Positions 25,180-51,344 of a stretch of DNA of 64,000 nucleotides are shown here, piece by piece. Position 1 is the stretch's first letter; each line of letters opens with the position of its first letter. This DNA comes from Allodiplogaster sudhausi. Lineage: Eukaryota; Nematoda; Chromadorea; Rhabditida; Diplogasteridae. Under the pieces are notes generated by a model. The model did not search any database. It saw only the letters and a program-made list of their open reading frames with translations, and was not told the DNA's origin. The translations under genes and the position numbers were made by a program. The stretch lies in assembly GCA_945643635.1 (NCBI GenBank), contig CALZFC010000017.1, forward strand, positions 2,702,001-2,766,000, written 5' to 3'.

Positions 25180-26516
25180 CTGATTGTGAGGTCGAGATCA
25201 CAACCTCTGCCTCCACTTTGCACTGTCTCTCCTTTCTCTTGAATGTTTTACTCAAGTGCACACTCCAGAAGTTTGAAATAGGAAGTGCACACTGTCGAAC
25301 AAGTGATCACGTTTTTTTAAAAACAAATGTGTACGAAAAGAGAGGCTGGCAAATTTCCAATTTTTCTGTTGAGATCATATTCGAAACAAGGCTGATTTTT
25401 TTTATTTTTAGACAGATACACGGCAGAGTTGCTTAACTAAAACGTGTGTTTATATCTATGTATTTAAACTCTTTCGATAAAAGTCCTTCTTAAGGGAGGG
25501 CGAATTATGTTATATTTCAAAATGCCGAGTCCTCGGTAAATCTTTGGGAAATTATTAGCTCTTCATATAATAATTAGTTCCTTGCAAATGCAAGAATTAA
25601 AGAAGCTGAGAATGTGTGTAATTGTCTAGTTTCTCTTGGCTAACTTGTAGAAGTTGTCTCCTCCCATTTATCTTTAATCTTTAAATGTCATATGAGGCGC
25701 GGGACCCGCCCAACCGCTCACGACAACATCGTGCTTGAAAAGTCAGATTAGTTACAATCGAATGTGATATAAATATCCTCTCTATGCCGCTTTATGGGAG
25801 ATCACAAGACAAATACGATCGAATGAGTAACAACAACATGTTTTCTGATATACTAAAGAATGGGGAGTAGAGAAAAAGAACAGGCAGATATACTGGATAT
25901 TTTTGATTGTGTCTTCCGGCGATCAAGATGAAGGGATTCGATTAGGGTATGGAAAGCCACATTCTTAGACGTTTCGTAACAACTTACTATATTAAAAAAA
26001 TACTACTTTGTTGAAAGGAATAGATGATTTCATGGATAATATTCAAGGAAACTCATTACCAAGTATGAACATGCATATGTATACGTACATCGTATAATTA
26101 CATCAATAAATTGTACGAGAGTGAGTAAGAAAGAGAGAGCAAGAGAGAGAGAGAGGGAGAGAGAGAGAAAGAGAGATAGCGAGAGCTCTACAGTATACAG
26201 ACGTTCACGTTCCCCGACCAATCGTCAGCGTTCTCTTTAGGTGTTGTGTACTATCTCGCTTAAATATGTGCGATTGTCTTTGAAATATTCCATTATGGCT
26301 GTGAGAAGCCTTGTTTCCCTTATTTTTATTTGAGCTCAAATCCCTCCGATGATCTCTTTTCTCCATCATGTTTTTCATGCGTCCAGAATATTTTTCCAAA
26401 TACAATTAAGCTCTCCTGCTTATTCGCTGTGTCGATGGGACTTGGGAGCATGACTAAGGACGAGTTTATCAATATTCAGTTACAATACAACCTTCCGCGA
26501 TCAGCCAGACTGTGCC

Positions 26517-26578
26517 AGACGTTCTTGGTTAACTTGACTTTTCTCATCCCAGAAAAGTCAAGTTAACCAAGAACGTCT
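26517..26578. repeat. Perfect 28-bp hairpin
   Basis: AGACGTTCTTGG...CTTTTCT (26,517-26,544), a six-base loop CATCCC, then its exact reverse complement (26,551-26,578). No mismatch in 28 pairs. It lies in the 3' flank of peptide copy E and I do not see it in the other units. Confidence 0.9.
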
Positions 26579-26735
26579 AGCAAAAATTAATTGCAAGCAA
26601 TATTAGATACCAAGTATTCGCGGAATGCACAAGTGGGTTGGCACTACAGTTACATACATTTCCACCGACGGATCTTAAAATCTACCGTAGTCTGTCTCTT
26701 CTTGCACATTCTTTTCTTGAGGACTATGGTAGTTT

Positions 26736-27236
26736 TTAAGGTCCCTGGACAGACTGTTCAAGAGAATGATAGCGCCACATGCGAAGCAGACAATCCCGTC
26801 CACACTTGGCGCGTGCATTGCTCGAAAGTTGCAGCTTCTTCAGCGTTTTAGCCGTCTCCACGCGGCCGACTTCTCGCGCCTGACACCGGAAACGATGAAG
26901 AATGCACAGCAAGATTGAAGGCGAAGACGTCGAGTCGCCACCATCAACCGTTCCTTAAAGTAGCCGAAAACTAAATTCGGATTTGCACACTCGGCTTTTT
27001 TTAGAAGTATTTTTAAATAGCGAGCGTCCAAATGAGAGAGAGATAGCAGTAGAGAGAGGGAGAGAGAGAGAGTTAGATAATGAGGGTTAGAGAGTCAGAG
27101 AGAGACGGAGTGGGAAAGTTAGACAGAGAGAGAGAGAGAGGGGATTCTTACCAGATGCTGTTTTCGGTGAGATCGGCAGTGATAGAGCTGCCTTTGAAAG
27201 TAAAAGCAGGAAGGCTGCGGTGAAGATTTTTTGCAT
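26736..27236 (-). CDS. Secreted four-cysteine peptide, copy E (100 aa)
   Basis: Exons complement(26736..26953, 27152..27236), phase-1 intron (GTAAGA donor, TTTAAG acceptor). The signal peptide is MQKIFTAAFLLLLSKAALS, followed by LPISPKTASG, then TVDGGDSTSS, CILHRFRCQ, KCGRDCLLR and the tail MWRYHSLEQSVQGP, TAA. It is the same length as copy D. It lies about 1.25 kb downstream (in transcription sense) of the stop of the intact chemoreceptor, on the same strand, so the two could be neighbours under shared control. Family unrecognised; the signal peptide and paired cysteines suggest a small secreted disulfide peptide. Confidence 0.7.
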
Positions 27237-27634
27237 GCGATAAAAATTTTTTTCTTTTCAGTCTTTATCTCAGCTTACCTTATAAGCATGTGTTATCAGG
27301 GAAAGGAAGAAAGGGGAGGAGAGAAGGAGAGGGAATAGAGAAAAGAGTGAATTTCACTGTCTTTGCCGCGATCTCTCTACGAGCTAGCGAGCTTTCCTTT
27401 TTCACATACCATTAGGCATTCCTTGCAGTTGAAAAGCGAGAAAATGATTTAAGAGACTCGGGAATTTCTTTCGCTTAATTGCAATTTTTACGTGATAAAC
27501 AGGTGTTTAGTCATGTTTTAAGAAAGAAAGGGAAAAATCATAAAACGTAGAAGAAGATCTGTAAAGGAAGTGTATATTGGTAAAGAGAAGTTTAGAGATC
27601 GCTCTACCTTGGAACAAGGATGTGTGTAAGTGGA

Positions 27635-27737
27635 CCTATTATCTCTCTCTCCCTCAATCCCCTCTCTCTCTCTCCCTTCCTATCTCACTCTCTCTTTCTT
27701 ATCCCTCTCTCACTTTCTGACTCGCGCTGTATCACTA

Positions 27738-27784
<47 letters not shown>

Positions 27785-27905
27785 CCCCTCCCTTTTCTCT
27801 CTCTCTCCCTTTCTCTCTCTCTCCCTTTCTCCCTCTTTCTCTTTCTCTCTCACTCTCACTCTCACTTTCTATCTCTACCTCCCACTCTCTATTTTACATC
27901 TTTCT
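27635..27905 (+). repeat. Long imperfect (CT)n tract
   Basis: About 270 bases of CT with CTTT, CCCT and CACT interruptions, upstream of peptide copy E. It corresponds to similar tracts upstream of the other copies (for example 7,380-7,500 and 16,940-17,020). Confidence 0.9.
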
Positions 27906-28359
27906 CCCTCTTCTTCATATACTTCCGGAAGCGTTAGAACAAAATGTTATCTCCAAGATCACCTCATTGTATACGTAATATCCCATGTTCACAAATGCAA
28001 ATGTGTTTTGAATTACGGTAAAAACGTATTCATGAAGAATGTATGCATGTTAATGCATGCATGTGCGAGTTTTACTCACGTGAAAGAATGCAATATTTTT
28101 CACTACGATTATTCATGATTATTCATTGTCAGTGACGAAAAAAAGCAAGTTACTGGTAAGAAACGGATATCGCTAGGCAAAATAACGTAAACTATCAGAA
28201 TGAATATTTCTATGAAATCTAATTTAATAGATCTGCATAAATGTATATCAACATAACAAACACATTAATGATCGCAATAAAAAATAATACAGTAAGATTT
28301 TGCTTGAATTTTTTTAATAGTGCTGGGATCGATTATCGATTATTATTATCGATTAGAAA

Positions 28360-28365
28360 TTTATT
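28360..28365 (-). promoter_or_regulatory. Polyadenylation signal AATAAA (chemoreceptor)
   Basis: Minus-strand AATAAA about 125 bases after the receptor stop codon. Confidence 0.5.
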
Positions 28366-28489
28366 GTCATTTAGAAATGGACTATCAACAGGAAGTGGAC
28401 AATCGATTAGGAATCGACGTGAGACGGCGACGCGATACTCAGGCCATGGACGGCGCTGCCCGTGATGAAGGTCACCTCGGGAGGGCCAT

Positions 28490-28531
28490 TTAGGAACTTG
28501 CGAGACCAGCCAAGGACGGGGTTCTGCAATT

Positions 28532-28574
<43 letters not shown>

Positions 28575-29423
28575 AATTGAAGGAGAAAGAGGGAGTCAGA
28601 GGGACAGTGAGTGAAACAGGGAAGATAGAGGGGGAGAGTACGAGAGAGAAAGAGTGAGAGAGAGATACAGCGAGATAGAGAGGAGGAGAGAGAGACGGAG
28701 AGAAAGAGAGAGGAAGAGAGAGGAAGAGAGAGAGGAAGAGAGAGAGAGAGTGAGAGGGAGAGAGAGTGAGAGTCGACCTGTAGTCCTTGACGACTATGAG
28801 GACAACGAGTCCATCAAAGGCGGGGAAGAGTGGGAAGAGCATGGAGACGGGGCCGGGTGGCACGTTGAGATGGCAGCCAAAGATGGGGAAGGTGATCGAC
28901 ATGATCTCGGGCGTGTAGATGCAGATGATGGGTGCGATCAGCTCAAGGTTAAGGCTACTAACGCTAAGGTGTTAACGCTAAACCTAAAGTTAAGAAGTTA
29001 AGGTTAAAGCTAAGGTTAAGACGGATTGCGAATATACTGCTGCAAATTCAAAGCTCATGGTCATTCAGACCTGCAGGATGAGCGTGAGAAACAGCTGCAA
29101 TTGAATGCTCGCGATTCGGCCATTGCGAAGATCGCCACGAGTCTGCGAGTCCATAGCACATTTTTATATTAGATTTTTTGAAGTCTATTTTATTACGAAA
29201 ATATATACATAGATTCTTAATTGATGTATGAAAAATTGGCGTAATTAATGAACTTCTAAGAAAGTAGATGAAATTTTTTTAAAATATAGATGTTTAAAAA
29301 AATTAAACCCGATTAATGGCACGTATGATGGAGCGCGAGAGGATGAAGACAGCGAGGAGCATGAAGCAGGCCGAGAGGCTCACCCAGATGACGGCCACCG
29401 TTGCCACCGGAGTAGTCGCACCC

Positions 29424-29465
<42 letters not shown>

Positions 29466-31071
29466 AGAGCGAGTGAGAGAAAGAGCGAGAGAAAAAGAGA
29501 TCCCGACCTGGTTGAGCATGTAGACCTGGTGGCGGACCTCTGCAAAGTGGGGGATGATCACGGCGCGCGCGACAATAGGGACTTCCTCGGGAGTGACGGA
29601 ATAGGCGCCGCCTATGAGGACAGTGTACGCGAGCCAGGCGAGTAAGTAGAGCAGGAAGAGGAGCAAGAAGGTCGAAGGACCCTCCACGTACGTACGGTAT
29701 TTGGGTCTGCAGAGAGAGTGAGAGAAGAAATGGGAGAGAGGGGGAGAGAAAGGGGAGAGAGGGAGGGAGAGAAGGAGAGAGAATGAGACAGAGTGAGATA
29801 GGAAGAGAGAGAGAGGGAGAGAGGGAGAGAGAGGGAGACAGAGTGAGAAAATGAGAGAGAGAGAGGGAGAGAGAGGGAGACAGAGAGGGAGAGAGAATGA
29901 GAAAAGGAGAGAGAGAGAGAAGGGGAGAGAATGTGAGAGAGAGAGAGATAGGACCTGCAAAGAACGACGTAACGATAGACGAAGCTGTACACGAGCAGCT
30001 GAATCCTGACGCAGTGCGTGTCGGCGTAGACGCCGAAGCCATATCTGTGCGTGATGGGAAAATTGACGTTTGAATTTCCCGCCATAATAATAAAAAAATT
30101 CCATCTCAAGTACTCCCTCTCTCACTCGTGATAGATCCATCCCGTCGTGAACAGGAACCAGCTGCCGTCGATGAAGCCGGCGATCTGAAGGTTCAAACTT
30201 TTTATTCGACTTCTTACTCTTTTTACTTCTTAATTTTTTCTCGCTTTATTTTCTAGAAAACGCATGCAAATTGGCAAAAAAAAAATGCTATTGAAAGCAA
30301 CGAGAAGAAAGACTCGAACAACTTTCACAGACTCTTTAATGCGTTAAAGCTGCTGTCTTTGGACTTAGAAACTACTATACTTTAGCGTCTGCGTCTATCT
30401 TCATTTACATAAATTCACTTCTTGAGGATTACGGTAGATTTTAAGGCCCACGAACAGCCTGTTTATGATTTGTTAGAAGAAGCATTGCGGAGTTGTAAGA
30501 TGAGACTTACCGGTCTGAGAAGGAGACAGACGAGTGTGAAGGCGAGGTCGTGGACGGCGAATGCGATGATGTAGTACTTGTAGCGGCCGATGAGGGCGCC
30601 ACTCCTGCGGAAGGCGAGCACCACCACGAGCGAGTTGGTGCACAGAGAGATTCCTGCAAACATCTCTGTCTCCCTCTCTCTTTCTCTCTTCCTCTCTCAT
30701 CCTCTCTTCCTCTCTCTTTCTCTTTCCCTATTTCTCTCTTTTACTCTTTCTCTATTTCTCTCCCTCTCTATCTCTCTCTATCTTATTATTCTCTTCCCTT
30801 TTATTCCTTCTCGCCACGCTCACTATTTCTCTCTTCCTCTCCTCTCTCTTTCTCTTTCTCTTTCTTTCTCTCTCTCTCCTCTCTGTCGCCTGCACCCATC
30901 ATTTGTATGAGTAAGCCTGTGTCATGAAGTGAAGAGTTTTCTCTGACGTATTGAATTTACATAGCACCCACCGATGCATGTAATTTCTACAGCAGAGATC
31001 GCCGTCAGTGTATCGCTCGAGATGTCCATTGCAGAGATTGCAATCTCCATATTCGAAAGGCTAGAAGTCAT
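28490..31071 (-). CDS. Seven-transmembrane chemoreceptor, Str/Srj/Srh superfamily (324 aa)
   Basis: Nine exons with matching phases: complement(28490..28523, 28778..28941, 29071..29142, 29309..29422, 29508..29706, 29955..30044, 30126..30184, 30511..30653, 30972..31071). The length is usual for nematode Str-type receptors. Landmarks: short N-terminus and TM1 (EITCIGISLCTNSLVVVLA); TM2 entry GALIGRYKYYIIAFAVHD; end of TM3 FVYRYVVLCRP; TM4 FLLLFLLYLLAWLAY; TM5 VATVAVIWVSLSACF; IQLQLFLTLILQLIAP before TM6; TM7 LFPLFPAFDGLVV ending IVVKDYR, the family's C-terminal signature. Such receptors sit in sensory cilia membranes and couple to G proteins. Start: first ATG after which TM1 follows; a longer upstream frame exists. 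The last exon gives only a short tail (TPSLAGLASS), the least certain part. It has decayed copies at 17.6, 18.8-20.6 and 24.1 kb. The introns carry CT/GA tracts. Confidence 0.85.
29710..29952 (-). repeat. GA-rich tract filling a chemoreceptor intron
   Basis: About 240 bases of GA with GGGA and AGACA interruptions; it is essentially the whole intron between the YRYVVLC exon and the PKYRTYV exon, reading CT in the sense strand. Confidence 0.9.
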
Positions 31072-31299
31072 ATCCGACTGGCTGAACCGGCAATGCGGAA
31101 GAAGTCTACAACGAGCTATAAAGAAAACAAGTTGCAAGCCGAAATGTGTGAAGCATCGACAATCGAGAAAAATATATGGACGTAGAGAGTAGGCAATGCA
31201 GAACAGCAAATAAGACAGTATGACACATGTTGTTGAACTCGGCAGGAATAGGATGCTTTATATAATACATATATTGAGATTAGCAATGAGTTAATGTCG

Positions 31300-33240
31300 T
31301 TACTGTAAAACAAAAACAGTACATTAACGATGCATTATCTGCTGTTGTGCGCGAAGACAGAAAAGGAATGAGCTAACTCGAACAAAGTTAACAGATATGA
31401 GTAGTCATACTTATATGAGTGGGCGATTTCAAAATATACTCAAGAGGTCTTTTCTACGACAAAAACATAACAAAACATGAAGATTACTAGTTCAGAATTT
31501 TTGGCAAGATTATTTAGAGACGGTATATAAAATTCTGTGAAGTGTAAAGTCATGTGAATTCCGACAGATTATTTATGAGTATTACTCCCTGTTTACTACT
31601 TTGACCAACAATTAATGACAAATACTCGCGATAGACGCAGCTTTTTAAGAGAGATATTTATTATTGTGCTCTTCTTATTTCACTAAGAGTGTAAGCGATT
31701 TTGTGATGTCATCTATTGTTGTCTACATATCACTATCAAAAATCAGCAAATCTTCACGAAGATGTCGTCCAGCCGGGGCTAAATGCCACTGGCTTAGGAC
31801 CATCACGAAAACACTTATCCGATGACCTTATGACCTCAACTCGGCCACTTAACTTTCGAAGACTTTGCTATTAAAAAACATATTAAAGTTATGTTGACAT
31901 GAACTATCTTATCATTCAATATTCGATGAAAACAAGTTCCCGAAAATAAAATAAAGCCTTATTGTTAGTTTTTTTTTATATTTACTTGTCTTTACTCTCG
32001 AAACTGACGAGAATATAACTTTTTGAGTTGTAAAAGGCTCAGTTTAAGACTGCGGGGAAAAAATAAATTTCTTATGTTTTTTTTGGTGAAAAAACTTGTA
32101 TTAGAAAACTTTATTAAATAAATGTTGGAATAATAAACGAGAACATGGTTAAATAAAAATATACAAACGATAATTTCTGGAATGGACATATTTATTCATT
32201 TGTACAGGAAGATGCTGTCCCAGGGGAAAGAGGACGAGTCATTTGAAGATACTACGATAATGGATACATGCATATGAATTCCCTTGGGAAGAGGAAAAAT
32301 GAGAAAATGGCGCGTTTTACTAGCCGAAGATTAATAGTTTAAATCAAAATACATAATCGAATACAGAACCTGTATGCAAAAGGCATTTAAAATGTTGACG
32401 TAATATTTATGAGTCATAAATTATGATAAAGATGGGTAGTTGTACGCGAAATTTTCACATTCATACATATAAATTATTATGATATGACTCATACATGTCA
32501 CTGAAATGAAATGATGTCGACAGAATAAATCATGAAAAGAATAGTTGTTGATCGAAGGGTCATCTGAGGATCGCAGGCCGAATAGCTCCTAAAATAATAG
32601 TTTCCCCCATTAAATTTATCTTTCTACGTACATATTTTGAAATTACATTTATAAAAAAATCCTGTCGAAAAATTATCAGACTGATGCAGAGAGTGGAAAA
32701 GTGAGTGTTGATATATTGAATAATTGGAGGTGATTTTTTGCAATTCGTGGTGCTATTACTTAAGTTTAATGAACATGTCTGGTAGCATTTCACCATTTGC
32801 TGATTATTTTGCAAAAAAAGCATTTGACAACTTCCGAAGCCGTTGGATTCTGTCAATGTTTTGTTTACTGTTTGTTTTGCTTTGCTGTAATAAATCCCTG
32901 ATGGTCTACCTGGGCGCAAGACCTTTGGTACTGTCCGTTTGTAGTATGTATATTAGTGTCCAAACATTGTTTTCATTTTAATGTTTAATTGACTTAACGT
33001 GTACCTTGCGATGATATTTAAGCAGCAATTCCAGTTAGCAGTTGTGGTTAACTAACCGCCTTTTTTAAAGGTTATAAGAAAATCGTTGTTTTGGCAAAAA
33101 AAGACGCTTCGTTTGTTGCTTCGTTGAAGGTTTACTGCATAGTTTAGGAGTAGTCCTTCTTGAATGCGATAAGTAAATATATCCTGGAATGATTATCTAC
33201 TAATGTGTGAACCATATCTTTCGCTCGTTTTTTTTAATTG
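31300..33240. other. Intergenic region between chemoreceptor and EPRS
   Basis: Divergent upstream region of both genes. The first kilobase is related to 24.2-24.96 kb (duplicated receptor 5' flank). A 119-codon minus-strand frame at 32,560-32,919 (start RPGRPSGIYYSKAKQ) overlaps an 85-codon plus-strand frame; neither has splice context or a motif I recognise. Nothing else seen. Confidence 0.4.
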
Positions 33241-33249
33241 TTCAGGTTT

Positions 33250-33432
33250 ATTTTTCTTGATTATCCTTATTGAAGGTAATAAGTGATACTTACTTAAATA
33301 ATTAGGCTAAGTATTCCTTGTTTAAGGTAATAAGTAACTTAAGTATAACTTATTTCATGTACTAGTTAACTTAAGTATTCCTTATTTCAAGTAATAAGTG
33401 GCCAAAATATTCTATATTTAAGGTAATAAGTG
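33250..33432 (+). repeat. Four degenerate repeats just upstream of the EPRS start
   Basis: Units of about 40-50 bases built on TATTCCTTATTTAAGGTAATAAGTNAC, centred near 33,275, 33,330, 33,395 and 33,425. Each contains a near-palindrome CCTTATTTAAGGTAATAAG and an AAG|GTAATA sequence that resembles splice sites. The last unit ends 15 bases before the EPRS ATG, so they lie in the promoter or 5' leader. Confidence 0.6.
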
Positions 33433-33447
33433 ACACAAAGATCCAGA

Positions 33448-48004
<14,557 letters not shown>

Positions 48005-48078
48005 ATGAAAGAAGAGGGTGGGGGGGGGACAAGTGGTGTCCTCATTAACTTCACCTTATGCCTTAATTAAATAAGAGC

Positions 48079-48084
48079 AATAAA
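48079..48084 (+). promoter_or_regulatory. Polyadenylation signal AATAAA (EPRS)
   Basis: First AATAAA after the EPRS stop, 75 bases downstream. Confidence 0.55.
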
Positions 48085-48440
48085 TAACTTAATTAAGGGT
48101 ATTCTATCGTTAATTAAAAGCATTTATTTAATATAGCTTTTGTTTCGATTTTTCGATTGGTGGGTTACTACTGGATGAGAGCAGACAGATGAAGAAAAGA
48201 TCAGATTTTATTGTTGTTATTGTCGCTGGTTAGGAAGACGTTTATCGATAATTTCCGCTGTTTATTCGTTTTTGTTGAACGAATTTTTTGCATTTATTGG
48301 GTTCTAGCTCACCAGTTTAGTCATTGTGGATCACGTGAAGTTATTTATTTTGTTTCCTGTTGAAGAAAATTTTTCTTGTTCAATTGAAAAATGGGAAGTT
48401 GTGATACAAGTACGGTCATGAAATACCGTTTAAAATATCT

Positions 48441-48449
48441 GTTTTTCAG
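48441..48449 (+). promoter_or_regulatory. Candidate trans-splice acceptor for nicastrin
   Basis: GTTTTTCAG, the best acceptor in the gap between EPRS and nicastrin. It leaves a 154-base leader before the ATG. Weaker alternatives are TTTCTAG ending 48,499 and ACTTTAG ending 48,540. No upstream donor is evident, so spliced-leader addition is the natural reading. Confidence 0.35.
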
Positions 48450-48603
48450 CGAATGCTTGGTTGTGGTTTCGTTAATAATCTCCGGAAGTTTATTTCTAGT
48501 GTGACCGGAATGACGGGTAGCGCCTAGTAGGATACTTTAGAGAAGCCGACGATCAAACAGCGCACCAAAATTCGAGCGGTAAGAACGGGCGCCTCCAGGA
48601 CAA

Positions 48604-51289
48604 ATGTCGAACCAGCAGCATGTCTGTTCAGGTGTGTTCCTTGGAAGTTCTCATTTTGTTAAAGTTTAACCGAGATTATCTTAAAACTTTGATTGAGAAT
48701 ATTAATTATTTTTATATTCCTTAAGTAAATAGTGATTTTCCCCTTTTAACCTTTTTTGTGCAGCGCTGGTGGTGTACGCAACACTTCTGGCTTCCTTCAC
48801 ATCGGCTTCCTTCCGAACTTCGAGGAATGATATTCTCCGCGAGGTTGACATCCCTGATCTTGAACTCTTCGAAATTATCATAGCCAAATGAAAATAGATT
48901 GAAAGAATTGGATTAAAGTGTTTGTGAGTCTATATAATTCGCGGGGTTTTTTCCTTGAGATGGCCGCCGAGATCGCTCCCAACCCGCCCCCCCCCCTTTT
49001 TGCCTTTCCCCGTAATTTGAACATTCATTGAAATTCTATACATCATCCTCTGCAGGTCTACATCGATGTCCCTTCCGAAGTTCACGGACTGTGCTTTCGA
49101 ATCCTCAACGGAACGCACCAGTTTGGATGCCAATGTTGGTTATTGCAATTTTTCTTCTTCTTTTTTTTCTGGATTATATTGCTTATGGTTCCCTCAAAGA
49201 CGGTTTCAAACTCGTTTGCCTTTCTTTAAAAAAAATTAATGCTGCCGCTTCTTGGGATAGGTATTTTTAAAGAAAAAAAGAAGCATTATTAGCTGTAGAA
49301 GAAATTAATAATATTGTCTGTAATTAATTTTAAAAAAATATATATTTTGAACAGCTAATCGCGGCGGCAACGAAGGCGTTCTAATGCACGCCAAGAGACT
49401 AGAAGATGTTGCTGGAGCTGCCGAGTGCTGGGCGCGGAAGTTTGGCGAGTACGAAGGCGAGCTACGAGGATTCATAGTCGCCGTTCACGAGAGCATTCTT
49501 GACGCGTCAGTTTAATATTTGAAATTCCCGCCTAATTAAATTTTTCCCCAAGCGAAATAGAACTTGTTGAAGAAATTGCATTCCACTAGATTTTTTTTTA
49601 TTTTGGTGAATATTATCCTTAAGTGTTTCGGTAGCTCGGTATCTATAGTAGAGTATCGCATACTTTCAACATTTTTCCCTTAATACTCATAATTATCACT
49701 CTTGCCGGAATCTACACGTCATCTACTAGTTGCAGTAGCCCCAGGAGATTCTCGTGATTTGTATTCGTGTCAGGACCAATCTTATACATGTTTGGACAAT
49801 ATACTGCGATACACAGTTACCGTAGCCTCTCTTCCAGGAATGCCATCTCGCTGCTCCACAATGCTTCTTGTGTACGTGGAGTTGTCATTCTGGCCGAGAA
49901 GAACGGGAGCGGAATTGTGCCTACATTCGAGCCAAGATCGGCTGATTCTGCTTGTCCGAATCAGCCATCGAGTGAGCTTTCTTCTCTCTATCTCTCTCTG
50001 TCGCTCTCTCTCTGTGTCCCTGTTTCTCTATCACGCGCTCTCTCTCTCTCACTCTACTTAATCCTCAATCCTCTTCTTTTGTGAGAAACGCATAAAAGTA
50101 AGTGTATAGGTACAAGATTAATTGCTGTTAAAAATTCCCGGCTCTTCGCGCTTCTTTTTGGGAAAAAAATATATTTATTATATACAATAAAGAGTGGAAG
50201 AAAGACGGAATTGATAAATTGGAAAAAAAATTATAATAACCAAATTGAGGCCTCTACACCGACTGGCGGGCATGCGCGGAGACGGAAGAGGCTGCGAGAG
50301 AAGCGAAGACGAACTGGAATGGGGCCGGCGCGATGCTAGAGAAGGGAGCGTTCTTCCTCGACTGGCAAAAGCCCTTGATTCGGCTCAGGAATCAAACGAA
50401 CATCAAGAGCATTCTTGAGGTAGATCAATTATAACACGATTTTTAAATTACTAGCACGTGGAGCATTATAAATTAGAAGAAGAAATATATAAAAAAATCG
50501 AGCGCCTAAATTATGTTTCGACGAAACAGCATTATAATTAATGTAAGATCGAGAATTTTATGTCCCAAAAAAGAGCGCTTAAATAATGTTTTTTTTTCAT
50601 GAAAATTTTGAAAATTCTAATTAGATAATTTCTTTTCATTTAGAGCGTTTCATCATTTTGTGGAATAAATGCTTTTAATCATATTTTTCCTCATTCTTTT
50701 CCAGTGCTACGAGACATACAATCACCGTGATGCAACGAGTGGCCAGGATGGCAAACTTTGTGCGCTCTCGATGAAAGTGAGTGGAGCACTTTCTGTTTAT
50801 AGTGTAATCTTACGTGTTGGATAGAACTAGTATGGCAAACAGATTGATTATAACTCAAATACTAATAGTTTTAATTCATATAAGGGATGGCCATTGATTG
50901 AGATAATATATTATGTGTTCAAGCTGAGAGATTTTTTTTGTGATTTTAGTGAAAAGTTTAAATAAATTTTTTGAAGCTTATTTTTTTCTATTTCTCCAGG
51001 TTTTCTCGAATGCTGCCGGCTCTTCAGCAGTCTGCATGCGCCGCCAACAGCCGGCCACTTTCGAGCTGGAAGGAAGGTTCGCTTTTGGCTGCGAGCCAAA
51101 ATGTGTACTTTGTATTAAAAAGAAAATTTATACTTAAAATGGAGTTATGTAAGATCTCATGAGAGAAGAAAAATAAGCGAAGCCACGAGTATTCGTTAGT
51201 GCTGCTGCCATTGCATTTTTTCTTAGTTTCTCTCTCTCTCTATGTCTCTCTGTCTCTCTCTCACTCTGTCTCTCTCTGTCCCTCTGTCC

Positions 51290-51344
<55 letters not shown>

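Larger units (their letters stand above)
25530..31215 (-). repeat. Right arm of the large inverted segmental duplication (unit E)
   Basis: Contains, from right to left, the intact chemoreceptor, peptide copy E and the conserved tail ending near 25,545 (AAATCTTTGGGAAATTATTAG, inverse of the left-arm end near 23,370). Compared with the left arm it keeps all receptor exons, so it is the better preserved unit. Confidence 0.75.

Noticed and set aside
27620..28118. 162-codon and 105-codon open frames rich in Ser and Leu
   Set aside because: They are translations of a (CT)n tract, which reads Ser-Leu in two frames and has no stop codons. No splice context.
29313..30140. 275-codon minus-strand open frame
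   Set aside because: It runs through several true exons of the chemoreceptor and the CT-rich introns between them; the real product uses only the spliced parts.
32560..32919. 119-codon minus-strand frame near the EPRS promoter
   Set aside because: No splice signals, no signal or membrane segments, overlapping frame on the other strand; could be a transposon relic but I cannot show it.
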